From: Nocardioides halotolerans DSM 19273
GTDB taxonomy: Bacteria; Actinomycetota; Actinomycetes; Propionibacteriales; Nocardioidaceae
Reading direction: 5' to 3'
Assembly: GCF_000422805.1 (NCBI RefSeq)
Contig: NZ_KE383924.1
Span: 121,493-185,492 of the forward strand
DNA length: 64,000 nt
A program made the translations under genes and the position numbers. Each line of letters starts with the position of its first letter. Position 1 is the stretch's first letter. The notes under the pieces are model-generated. The model was given only the letters and a program-made list of their open reading frames with translations, was not told the origin of the DNA and searched no databases. Positions 33,609 to 41,475 of the stretch are shown here, one piece after another.

Positions 33609-34768
33609 CCGCGCGCCCGGTCGGGAGCCCTGAGGGCGACCATCATCGACTCCAGGGCGAGGGCCACCGGCACATTGAACTCCAGCATCTGCTCGCGCGC
33701 GGCCAGAATGGCCGCGATGCGCTGCAGGTTGAGCTCCGGTGTCGAGGTGCGGGCGACCGTCTCGACGTCGCCGCGGATCTCCTCGTTGACCAGCGCCCCG
33801 GGCGCGCCGGTCGCGACCGCGATCGCATCGCGGTAGACCGACATCAGGTCCATCAGCCCGCGGTCGACCATGTCGAGGTGGCGGCGCTTGGCGCGGGTGC
33901 GCTGGCCGCGCTCGAGGGCGGAGAGGGCCGGGGAGTACTCCCGCGGCCGGCGGCCCCGCTCGACGACGCCGTAGGCCGCGTCGAGGTCGGACTTCTCGCG
34001 TGCGTCGAGCTCGCTGGTGAGCTGGTCGGCCTCCTCCTTCGTCACCTCGGCCAGGTTGGCGGCCGCGGTCATGCAGGCGCCGAGCGAGGTGAGGCGCGCG
34101 GGGTAGGAGACGACCTCGCGGCGGCGGTTGCGGGTGCTCTCGTCGAGCGCGAGGGCCCGCGCCCGGCCGATGTGCCCCTGGCTGGCGCGGGCGGCGTAGG
34201 ACGCCAGCGACTCGGGCACGCCGTGCTTGCGGACGAGGAACGCCGCGACGTCCTGGGTGGTCGGCGTGGTCAGCGTGACCAGCCGGCACCGCGAGCGGAT
34301 CGTCGGGAGCACGTCCTCGACGGTCGGCGCGCAGAGCATCCAGACCGTGCGCGGGGTCGGCTCCTCGATCGCCTTGAGCAGCGCGTTGCAGGCCTGTTCG
34401 GTCAGCCGGTCGGCGTCCTCGACGATGAAGACCTGCGAGCGCCGGCCGGCCGGCGACAGCGCGGACCGGCGCACCAGGTCGCGGACCTCGTCGACGCCGA
34501 TCGAGAGCTTCTCGGTGCGGACCATCGTCACGTCGGCGTGGGAGCCGGCCAGCACCGTGTGGCACTCGTGGCACTCGCCACACCCGGCCTCCGGGCCGGG
34601 GCCGTGGACGCACTCCAGGGCCGCGGCGAACGCGACCGCGGCGTTGGATCGGCCCGACCCCGGCGGCCCGGTGAACAGCCAGGCGTGGCTCATGCCGTGG
34701 CCGTCGGCCGCGCCGCGCAGCGCCTCGGTCACCCGGCGCTGGCCGACCAGGTCGTCCCAGACCGTCAC
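33605..34768 (-). CDS. holB: DNA polymerase III subunit delta' (clamp loader)
   Basis: The protein has 387 residues from the GTG at 34768. It has the clamp-loader AAA+ fold: a P-loop with Arg instead of Lys (GPPGSGRSNAA), the four-Cys zinc module CGECHECH plus an upstream Cys, VFIVEDADRLTEQACNALLK and PTIRSRCRLV. The altered P-loop fits delta', which supports clamp opening without hydrolysing ATP. The GTG overlaps the tmk stop (GTGA), and its own stop overlaps the TAP-like gene, so tmk-holB-hydrolase is one operon. Confidence 0.93.
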   Translation of the reverse strand: MTVWDDLVGQRRVTEALRGAADGHGMSHAWLFTGPPGSGRSNAAVAFAAALECVHGPGPEAGCGECHECHTVLAGSHADVTMVRTEKLSIGVDEVRDLVRRSALSPAGRRSQVFIVEDADRLTEQACNALLKAIEEPTPRTVWMLCAPTVEDVLPTIRSRCRLVTLTTPTTQDVAAFLVRKHGVPESLASYAARASQGHIGRARALALDESTRNRRREVVSYPARLTSLGACMTAAANLAEVTKEEADQLTSELDAREKSDLDAAYGVVERGRRPREYSPALSALERGQRTRAKRRHLDMVDRGLMDLMSVYRDAIAVATGAPGALVNEEIRGDVETVARTSTPELNLQRIAAILAAREQMLEFNVPVALALESMMVALRAPDRARG

Positions 34769-35406
34769 GGCGCCACCAGGAGGGGCGCGAGCCGGTCGTC
34801 GATGGCCGCGGCGATCTCGTCGACCGGCAGCCGCGCGTCGAGGACGACGTAGTGGTCGGGGTCGGCCGCGGCCAGCTCGAGGAACGACCGCCGCGCACGG
34901 TCGTGGAACTCCAGGCCCTCGGCCTCGATCCGGTCGCGACCCTCGAACCTGCCCAGCCCCTCGCGCGGGTCGACGTCCAGGACGACGGTGAGGTGCGGGC
35001 GCAGGCCGTGGGTGGCCCACCGCGCGACCTCCTCGACCTCGGCCATCCGGAGCTCGCGCCCCGAGCCCTGGTAGGCGAGCAGGGTGTCGACGTAGCGGTC
35101 GGTGATCACGACCTCGCCGCGGTCGAGGGCCGGCTGCACGACGGTGTCGACGTGCTCGGCCTTGTCGGCGGCGTAGAGCAGCGCCTCGGTGCGGTGGGAG
35201 AGCTCGCCGGTCTCGGGGCTGAGCACGATCCGGCGCAGCTCCTTGCCGACCTCGGTGTCGCCGGGCTCGAAGGTGAGCAGCACGGTGTGTCCCGCGGCCC
35301 GGAGCCGCTCGCCCAGCAGGCGCGCCTGGGTGGACTTGCCGGAGCCCTCACCGCCCTCGAAGCAGACGAAGACGCCGGTGCGGGCGTACGTCGCGGGGAG
35401 GTCCAC
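34765..35406 (-). CDS. tmk: Thymidylate kinase
   Basis: This is a 213-residue dTMP kinase. It has the P-loop FEGGEGSGKSTQ, the substrate motif EVVITDRYVDTLLAYQG (DRY), a conserved TFEPGDTEVG region and the LID near RFEGRDRIEAE. It phosphorylates dTMP to dTDP for DNA synthesis. It is followed directly by holB with a four-base overlap, the classical tmk-holB pairing. The next gene (exchanger) diverges. Confidence 0.95.
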   Translation of the reverse strand: MDLPATYARTGVFVCFEGGEGSGKSTQARLLGERLRAAGHTVLLTFEPGDTEVGKELRRIVLSPETGELSHRTEALLYAADKAEHVDTVVQPALDRGEVVITDRYVDTLLAYQGSGRELRMAEVEEVARWATHGLRPHLTVVLDVDPREGLGRFEGRDRIEAEGLEFHDRARRSFLELAAADPDHYVVLDARLPVDEIAAAIDDRLAPLLVAP

Positions 35407-35493
35407 GCGCCGAACCTACGGGGCGGTGCCGACACGTCCAACACCACCTCGACACCCGGCTCTGCGCCCCACCGGCCCGATAGCGTGCCGGCC

Positions 35494-36600
35494 ATGCCGG
35501 CCACCGCTCCAGCTGCTCCGTCAGCCGCGTCCTCCCCCACCTTCATCCGCTCCGACAGGATCGTCGTGGGCGGGGCCGGGGTGCTGGTCCTGCTGTCCGG
35601 CACCGCGCACTTCGCGGGCTGGAACTCGGTGCTCGCGTTCCTCCTTGCCGCCGGGGCGATCTGCCTGCTGGCCTCGCTCGTCGGGCGCTCGGTGGAGCAG
35701 CTCGGCGACCGGTTCGGCGCCGGCGCGACCGGCGTGCTGCAGTCGGCGCTCGGCAACCTGCCGGAGCTGTTCATCTGCATCTTCTCGCTCAAGGCGGGGT
35801 TGGTCGGCGTCGTGCAGGGCGCCCTCGTCGGTTCGATCCTGGCCAACCTGCTGCTCGTGCTCGGCCTGGCGTTCTTCGTCGGCGGGCTCCGCCACGGGCC
35901 GCAGCAGCTGGGGTCGGACCGCGCGCGCACGATCGTGGTGCTGATGCTGCTCTCGGTGACCGCTTGGGTGATCCCGTCGCTCGCGCACTTCGTGCACGCC
36001 CCTGCCTCCGAGCACGAGAAGACGTTCTCGGCGATCGTCTCGGTGGTGCTGCTGATGCTGTTCGCGCTGTCGCTGCCGTTCTCGCTGCGCCGCGACGCCA
36101 ACGACCCGAAGAAGGAGCCTGCCGGGCACGAGCCGCCGCGGTGGCCGATGGCACTGGCGATCGGGATCCTCGCCGTGGCCGGTGCGGGCGCGGCGTTCGT
36201 CTCCGACTGGTTCGTGGTCGCCCTCGAGCCCACGATGGACTCCGTCGGCATCTCCGAGGCCTTCGCCGGGCTGGTCGTCGTGGCCATCGCCGGCAACGCC
36301 GTCGAGAACGTCGTCGGCATCCAGCTCGCGGCGGCCGGCAACTCGGAGTACGCGTTCTCCATCGTGCTCAACAGCCCGATCCAGATCGCGCTGGTGCTCG
36401 CGCCCGTGCTCGTCATCGTGTCGCAGGTCTTCGGCCTGGCCACGCTCACCCTCGTGCTCAGCCCGATGCTGGTGGTCTCGCTCCTGCTCGCGATCATCCT
36501 CGCGGCGTTCATCGCCTTCGACGGCGAGTCGACCTGGCTGGAGGGCGCGTCCCTCGTCGCGCTCTACGGCATCATCGCCACAGCGTTCTGGTGGGGATAA
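35494..36600 (+). CDS. Calcium/proton exchanger (CaCA superfamily, Cax-like)
   Basis: The protein has 368 residues from the ATG at 35494. The two CaCA alpha-repeats are clear: GNLPELFICIFSLKAG and IAGNAVENVVGIQLAAAGN, each with the transport-essential Asn and Glu. About eleven hydrophobic segments span the chain, with a charged loop near residues 190-205. It exports Ca2+ (or another cation) in exchange for protons. The frame upstream of 35494 shadows tmk. Its 3' end faces the repeat-rich gap before the ROK gene. Confidence 0.9.
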   Translation: MPATAPAAPSAASSPTFIRSDRIVVGGAGVLVLLSGTAHFAGWNSVLAFLLAAGAICLLASLVGRSVEQLGDRFGAGATGVLQSALGNLPELFICIFSLKAGLVGVVQGALVGSILANLLLVLGLAFFVGGLRHGPQQLGSDRARTIVVLMLLSVTAWVIPSLAHFVHAPASEHEKTFSAIVSVVLLMLFALSLPFSLRRDANDPKKEPAGHEPPRWPMALAIGILAVAGAGAAFVSDWFVVALEPTMDSVGISEAFAGLVVVAIAGNAVENVVGIQLAAAGNSEYAFSIVLNSPIQIALVLAPVLVIVSQVFGLATLTLVLSPMLVVSLLLAIILAAFIAFDGESTWLEGASLVALYGIIATAFWWG

Positions 36601-36604
36601 ACGA

Positions 36605-36631
36605 GCCGCGAGCGAGGGACGAGCTCGCGGC
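36605..36631. repeat. 27-base hairpin, related to the 36.6-37 kb repeats; possible terminator
   Basis: GCCGCGAG (36605-36612) and CTCGCGGC (36624-36631) are perfect eight-base arms around GAGGGACGAG-like loop sequence, four bases past the exchanger stop. The 27-mer aligns with the hairpin in both downstream repeats with five differences. Four of them form two compensated base-pair changes (C-G versus T-A). It may end exchanger transcription. Confidence 0.7.
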
Positions 36632-36643
36632 TTGAGTTATCCC

Positions 36644-36772
36644 GGTTGAGCGAGCGTCGCGAGTGAGGAACGAACTCGCGACAGCGAGTCGAAACCACCG
36701 CAGGGAAGGCACCCAACCCGACCCTGACAGTCGCAGCCCACGCTGCGGAGGTCTCGACAAGCTCGACCAGCG
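36644..36772. repeat. Intergenic repeat, copy 1 (129 bases)
   Basis: Copy 1 matches copy 2 (36828-36956) at 127 of 129 bases by eye; the only differences are near 36750. It begins GGTTGAGCGAGCG, contains TCGCGAGT-9-ACTCGCGA as a perfect hairpin, then GTCGAAACC, a C-rich middle and ends with TCTCGACAAGCTCGACCAGCG-type sequence. It lies between two convergent gene ends and encodes nothing obvious. It resembles small extragenic palindromic repeats scattered in high-GC actinobacteria. Confidence 0.9.
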
Positions 36773-36827
36773 GCGGGCGAGCGAGCAGCCGGCCGCGAGG
36801 TACGAGCGGAAGACGGGGGCTCGCGAA

Positions 36828-36956
36828 GGTTGAGCGAGCGTCGCGAGTGAGGAACGAACTCGCGACAGCGAGTCGAAACCACCGCAGGGAAGGCACCCAA
36901 CCCGACCCTGACAGTCGCAGCCCATCCTGCGGAGGTCTCGACAAGCTCGACCAGCG
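36828..36956. repeat. Intergenic repeat, copy 2 (129 bases)
   Basis: This is the second, nearly identical copy in direct orientation. It ends three bases before the stop codon of the leftward ROK gene. The 55 bases between copies hold a more diverged hairpin (CGCGAG near 36794 with CTCGCG near 36820). The near-identity points to recent duplication, gene conversion or recent arrival. Confidence 0.9.
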
Positions 36957-36958
36957 AC

Positions 36959-38119
36959 TCACCGCAGCTTGGCGTTGACCGCCTCGGCGGAGAACTCGTG
37001 GTCCACGACCATCCGGGTCAGGCCGACGACGGCCGCGTCCTCACCCAGCGACCCGAGCTGGAGGGCGAGGTGCCGGGTCGCACGCGGCAGCGCGATGCGG
37101 TAGAGCGTCTCGCGGATCCCGGCGAGCAGCGGCGCCGACGCCATCGCGCCGCCGATCAGGACGACCTCGGGGTTGAGCAGGCACACCACCGTCGCCATCA
37201 CCTCGCCGATGCGGCGGCCGGCCTGCTGGGTCAGCCGGGCGGCGTCGGCGTTGCCGGCGGCGAGCAGCTCTCCCACGTCTCGTCCCGACGAGACCGGGTG
37301 GCCAAGCGCGGTGAGCTCGCGGGCGACCGCGCGACCGCTCGCGACGGCGGCGAGGCAGCCCTGCATGCCGCACTGGCACAGCGCCTCGGAGTTGGGCGAG
37401 ACCCGCACGTGCCCGATGTCGCCGGCGCCGCCGTCCGCGCCGGAGTAGGAGCGTCCGTCGATCACGATGCCCGTGCCGATGCCGGTCGCGACCTTCACCA
37501 GGCACAGCGACCTCGCGCCGGCGTGCCCGGCGGCGTACTCCCCGAGAGCCGCCGCGTCCGCGTCGTTGGCCGTGAGGACCGGTACGCCGGGCAGGTCGGC
37601 CTGGAGGTGCTCGGCCACGGGGTAGGCGTCCCACCCGGGCAGGATCGGCGGCTGGCTCGGCCGACCGGATACCGGGTCGACCGGCCCGGGGAGGCTCAGC
37701 CCAGCTCCGCACAGGTCGCCCGGGGTGACGTCCTGCTTGTCGAGCAGGGCGACCATGCTCGACGAGATCCGGTCGAGGACCTCGGACGGGCCGGCCTCGA
37801 CGGTCACGTCGATCTCGGTGTCCGCCAGCACGGCGCCGCCGAGGTCGGTGATCGCGATCCGCGTGTGCGTGGTGTCCACGGCGGCCGCGAGCACCCGCGA
37901 CTGCGAGGTGTTGAACGACAGGCTGCGCCGCCTTCGGCCGCCGGTCGCCTGGCCGGTCTCGCCCTCGACGACCATCCCGGCCCCCAGCAGGGCGTCGAGA
38001 CGCTGGGCAACGGTCATCCGCGACAGCCCGGTCACCTCCAGCACGTCTCCGCGCGTGGTGGCGCGGCCGTGCCGGATCAGGTCGAGGATGTCGCCGGGTC
38101 CGGTGGGCACGGGGCCCAT
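36959..38119 (-). CDS. ROK-family transcriptional regulator of the glycoside operon (third)
   Basis: The protein has 386 residues: a winged helix (TTRGDVLEVTGLSRMTVAQR), then a ROK domain with LTANDADAAALGEYAAG, the phosphate loop KVATGIGTGIVIDG, GDIGHVRVSP and the Cys motif CQCGMQGCLAAVASG. In typical members and in the other two ROK proteins here the residue after GCx is Glu, which helps bind sugar. Here it is Ala, so ligand recognition may differ. It diverges from the 38.2-46.6 kb sugar operon and is the likely repressor; the shared promoter region contains a perfect palindrome. Confidence 0.9.
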   Translation of the reverse strand: MGPVPTGPGDILDLIRHGRATTRGDVLEVTGLSRMTVAQRLDALLGAGMVVEGETGQATGGRRRRSLSFNTSQSRVLAAAVDTTHTRIAITDLGGAVLADTEIDVTVEAGPSEVLDRISSSMVALLDKQDVTPGDLCGAGLSLPGPVDPVSGRPSQPPILPGWDAYPVAEHLQADLPGVPVLTANDADAAALGEYAAGHAGARSLCLVKVATGIGTGIVIDGRSYSGADGGAGDIGHVRVSPNSEALCQCGMQGCLAAVASGRAVARELTALGHPVSSGRDVGELLAAGNADAARLTQQAGRRIGEVMATVVCLLNPEVVLIGGAMASAPLLAGIRETLYRIALPRATRHLALQLGSLGEDAAVVGLTRMVVDHEFSAEAVNAKLR

Positions 38120-38138
38120 CGTAGCCAGATGCGTAGCG

Positions 38139-38189
38139 ATTGGACATCAAATGCTTGACAGTTGGGTGACATAGGTCCAGTGTCTGGAC
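38139..38189 (+). promoter_or_regulatory. Promoter and operator region of the glycoside operon
   Basis: TTGACA (38155-38160) is a consensus -35. Seventeen bases later CAGTGT (38178-38183) fits the loose actinobacterial -10. The perfect palindrome GTCCAG-TGT-CTGGAC (38175-38189) overlaps that -10, as expected for a repressor site. ATTGGACA (38139-38146) just upstream also occurs before the second ROK gene (18311). The leader to the ATG at 38220 contains GGAGG at a proper distance. Confidence 0.55.
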
Positions 38190-38219
38190 AAAAGTGTGAC
38201 CACCACCCACGGAGGCTCC

Positions 38220-39632
38220 ATGACCACACACCGCACGCGCCGCGCTCGGGCCGCCGCGCTCCTGGCCACCGCGACCATCGCGGGGGCCTCCCTGGCCGCC
38301 TGCAGCTCCGACGACGACGGGGGCGACGGAGGCGACGGCGACAGCAAGTCGATCACGGTCTGGATCGAGGAGGACCTGCCCGACCGGGTCGCGGCCACCC
38401 AGACGATCGTCGACGCGTTCACCAAGGAGACCGGCATCAAGGTCGACCTCGTCGCGGTCGCGGAGGACCAGTTCAACCAGATCCTCACCTCCAACGCCGC
38501 CGCCGGCGACCTGCCCGACGTGATGGGCGGCATCCCCCTCGGACAGATCCGCACGCTGTCGGGCAACGAGCTCATCGACACCGACGCCGTGGCCGGCGTG
38601 CTGGACGAGCTCGGCTCCGACACGTTCAGCGAGAGCGCGCTCGAGCTGACCGCCGACGGCGACACCCCCCTCGCCGTGCCGAGCGAGTCGTGGGTGCAGC
38701 TGCTGCTCTACCGCAAGGACCTATTCGACGACGCCGGCCTGGCCGCTCCGGAGACCTACGACGACGTGCTCGCGGCCGCCGAGGCGCTCGACAGCTCGGA
38801 CGTCGCGGGCTTCGTCGGTGCGAACGTCGCGGGCGACGCGTTCACCGAGCAGACCTTCGAGGAGATCGGGCTCGGCAACGGGTGCGAGCTGGTCGACGAC
38901 GACGGCGAGGTCACCTTCGACAGCGACGAGTGCGTCGAGGCCATGGAGTTCTACGGCCAGCTGCAGACCGACTACTCCGTGAGCGGCGCGCAGGACGTCG
39001 ACACGACGCGCGCGTCGTACTTCGCCGGCCAGGCCGCGATGCTCATCTGGTCGAGCTTCATCCTCGACGAGCTCGCCGGCCTTCGGAACGACGCGCTCCC
39101 GACGTGCGCGGAGTGCGCCGACGACCCGTCCTACCTCGCCAAGAACAGCGGCGTCGTGACCGCCCTGCAGGGACCGTCGGGTGACGAGCCGGCGACGTTC
39201 GGCGAGATCACGTCGTGGACGATCCCGGCCGAGGCGGCCAGCGACTCGGCGCAGAAGTTCGTGGAGTACATGATGACCGACGGCTACGAGCCGTGGATCG
39301 CGATCGCTCCCGAGGGCAAGATCCCGGTGCGCGCCGGCGACTCCGCCGACTCGACGACGTACGCCGACGCGTGGGCCGCGATGGACGTCGGCGTCGACAC
39401 CAAGGCGCCGCTGTCGGACTTCTACGGCCAGGACGTCATCGACGCGCTGACCGGTGGCACCGACACCCTGAAGCGCTGGGCCATCCCACAGGGCCAGGGC
39501 GACCTGCTCGGAGCGATCCAGGGTGAGCAGCCGGTCGCGAACGCCGTCAACGAGGTCGCCAACGGCACCTCCGCCGAGGACGCGGTGAAGCAGGCCGCCG
39601 ACGCGATCAGCGCGGCCGCCGACTCGCTGTGA
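38220..39632 (+). CDS. Sugar ABC transporter substrate-binding lipoprotein (MalE/UgpB type)
   Basis: The protein has 470 residues from the ATG at 38220, with GGAGG five bases upstream. The signal peptide ends in the lipobox SLAAC, followed by an Asp/Gly-rich linker. The mature type 2 binding domain (SITVWIEEDLPDRV, then FTKETGIKVDLVAV) is of the oligosaccharide-binding CUT1 class. No ATPase gene is in this operon, as usual for CUT1 systems that share MsiK. The stop overlaps the first permease gene (GTGA). The ligand is probably a glucoside or galactoside in view of the downstream enzymes. Confidence 0.93.
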   Translation: MTTHRTRRARAAALLATATIAGASLAACSSDDDGGDGGDGDSKSITVWIEEDLPDRVAATQTIVDAFTKETGIKVDLVAVAEDQFNQILTSNAAAGDLPDVMGGIPLGQIRTLSGNELIDTDAVAGVLDELGSDTFSESALELTADGDTPLAVPSESWVQLLLYRKDLFDDAGLAAPETYDDVLAAAEALDSSDVAGFVGANVAGDAFTEQTFEEIGLGNGCELVDDDGEVTFDSDECVEAMEFYGQLQTDYSVSGAQDVDTTRASYFAGQAAMLIWSSFILDELAGLRNDALPTCAECADDPSYLAKNSGVVTALQGPSGDEPATFGEITSWTIPAEAASDSAQKFVEYMMTDGYEPWIAIAPEGKIPVRAGDSADSTTYADAWAAMDVGVDTKAPLSDFYGQDVIDALTGGTDTLKRWAIPQGQGDLLGAIQGEQPVANAVNEVANGTSAEDAVKQAADAISAAADSL

Positions 39633-40603
39633 CCGTCAGCGACACCAGGAGCGCCCCCGCCGTCCGACGGGGGCGCTCCGCCCGGTCCCGTGAGGACCGC
39701 CGCACCGGCTACCTCCTGATCTCACCCACCTTGGTCATCGTCTTCACGATGGTCGTCCTGCCGATCCTCTGGACCTTCTCGCTCGCCTTCCAGCACGTGC
39801 GGCTGCTCAACCTGCGCCGGACCGGGCTGATCGGCGACTTCAACCTCGACAACTTCGACAACGTGCTGACCTCGCCGGGGTTCGTGGACGCGCTGATCAC
39901 CACCCTCGTCTACTCGGTGGCCGGCACCGCCTGCGCGATCGGGCTGGGCCTGGTCGCGGCACTGGCCCTGCGCCGGCCGTTCCGCGGCCGCGGGCTGGTC
40001 CGGGCCTGCATGCTCGTGCCGTACGTCGCGCCGGTGGTGGCCGCGACGTTCGTCTGGAGCACGATGCTCAACCCCCAGTTCGGGGTCGTGAACCACTACG
40101 GGACCACGCTGCTCGGGTGGGACGAGCCGATCGCCTTCCTGAGCTCGGGCCGGCCGATCTCGCCGTTCGGGCTCGACCTGCACGTCAGCATGTCGCTGGT
40201 CACCGTCGTGCTGTTCGAGGGCTGGCGTTCCTTCCCGTTCGCGTTCCTCTTCCTCACCGCTCGGATGCAGGCGATCCCGGACACGCTGGAGGAGGCCGCG
40301 ACCATGGACGGCGCGACGCCGTCCCAGCGTTTCCGCCACATCGTGCTGCCCCAGCTGCTGCCGACGATCGCGGTGCTGACCGTGCTCCGCTTCATCTGGA
40401 CCTTCAACAACTTCGACGACATCTACCTGCTGACCGGCGGCGGCTCGGGCACCCAGGTCGTGGCGGTCCGCGTCTACGACTACCTGATCAACCGGGGCGA
40501 CATCGGCGCCGCGGCCGCCCAGGCGCTGGTGCTCGCCGCGATCCTGGCCGTGCTCGTGACGGTCTACCTCAAGCTCTTCGGCCGGCCGGAGGAGGTCGCA
40601 TGA
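39629..40603 (+). CDS. Sugar ABC transporter permease, MalF/UgpA type
   Basis: This 324-residue protein has six predicted membrane helices after a short cationic N-terminus. It carries the EAA coupling loop (DTLEEAATMDGATPSQRFRH) that contacts the ATPase, and the conserved LRFIWTFNNFDDIYLLTGG. It forms a heterodimer with the next permease. The GTG start overlaps the binding-protein stop and its end overlaps the next start, so expression is coupled. Confidence 0.93.
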   Translation: MTVSDTRSAPAVRRGRSARSREDRRTGYLLISPTLVIVFTMVVLPILWTFSLAFQHVRLLNLRRTGLIGDFNLDNFDNVLTSPGFVDALITTLVYSVAGTACAIGLGLVAALALRRPFRGRGLVRACMLVPYVAPVVAATFVWSTMLNPQFGVVNHYGTTLLGWDEPIAFLSSGRPISPFGLDLHVSMSLVTVVLFEGWRSFPFAFLFLTARMQAIPDTLEEAATMDGATPSQRFRHIVLPQLLPTIAVLTVLRFIWTFNNFDDIYLLTGGGSGTQVVAVRVYDYLINRGDIGAAAAQALVLAAILAVLVTVYLKLFGRPEEVA

Positions 40604-41475
40604 GCTCGATGTCGAGGGACGCGCTCGAGCGCAGGGTGCTCGGGGTGCTCCGGCCGCTGGTCATCGTCTTCCTGCTCGTGATCACCCTGTTCCCGTTCTA
40701 CTACATGGTGCTGCTGTCCTTCCGGCCGCTCGAGTCGGTGCTCCAGGACCCCGGCGCGCTGTGGCCGAAGCCGGGCGAGATAGAGCTCGGCACCTACCGC
40801 GACGTGCTCGCGTCTCAGGCGGACGGCGGCCAGGGCTTCCTGAACTTCATCAAGAACAGCTTCATCGTGGCGATCGGCACGGTGGTGCTGACCCTGATCG
40901 TGGCGATCCCGGGTGCGTACGCCGTGAGCCGGCTGGAGTTCTTCGGGCGCCGCCAGATCGGCGCGCTCTTCCTCGGGATCTACTTCTTCCCGGCGATCCT
41001 GCTCGCCATCCCGCTGTTCGTGTTCTTCACCCGCATCCAGCAGCGCGGCACGCTGACCGGCCTGCTCGTCGTCTACGTCGCGCAGGTGGCCGCCGTGTCG
41101 ATCTACATGCTGCGCAACTACTTCGACACCATCCCGGCCAGTCTCGAGGAGGCGGCGGCCATCGACGGCTGCACGCGGATCCAGGCGATGCGGCACGTCA
41201 GCCTGCCGCTGGCGATGCCGGCCATCGCCTCCAACGCGCTGTTCGTGTTCATGATCGCGTGGAACGAGTTCCTCTTCGCGCTGCTCTTCCTCGTGGAGAA
41301 GCGCGACAACTGGACCGTCTCGCTCGGTCTCTCGCAGCTCTCCGGGAGCATCGAGGTGCCGACCACCGTGCTGATGGCCGGCTCGGTCATCCTGACCCTG
41401 CCCATCATCGCGCTCTTCTTCCTCAGCGAGCGCTGGCTGGCCGGTGGGCTCACCGCCGGTGCCGAGAAGGGGTGA
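40600..41475 (+). CDS. Sugar ABC transporter permease, MalG/UgpE type
   Basis: The protein has 291 residues from the ATG at 40600, which has a GGAGG site upstream and overlaps the previous stop (ATGA). Six membrane helices and the EAA loop (ASLEEAAAIDGCTRIQAMRH) are visible, and it ends with the GLTAGAEKG tail typical of this subunit. It completes the CUT1 transport channel; the ATPase must be supplied from elsewhere in the genome. Confidence 0.93.
   Translation: MSSMSRDALERRVLGVLRPLVIVFLLVITLFPFYYMVLLSFRPLESVLQDPGALWPKPGEIELGTYRDVLASQADGGQGFLNFIKNSFIVAIGTVVLTLIVAIPGAYAVSRLEFFGRRQIGALFLGIYFFPAILLAIPLFVFFTRIQQRGTLTGLLVVYVAQVAAVSIYMLRNYFDTIPASLEEAAAIDGCTRIQAMRHVSLPLAMPAIASNALFVFMIAWNEFLFALLFLVEKRDNWTVSLGLSQLSGSIEVPTTVLMAGSVILTLPIIALFFLSERWLAGGLTAGAEKG

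Noticed and set aside
34852..36600. A 582-codon frame as a fused tmk/exchanger-like protein
   Set aside because: The first 214 codons are antisense to tmk. The exchanger begins at the ATG at 35494.
36644..36956. CRISPR array from two direct repeats
   Set aside because: Repeats are 129 bases, only two, separated by 55 bases, with no cas genes or short-repeat periodicity.
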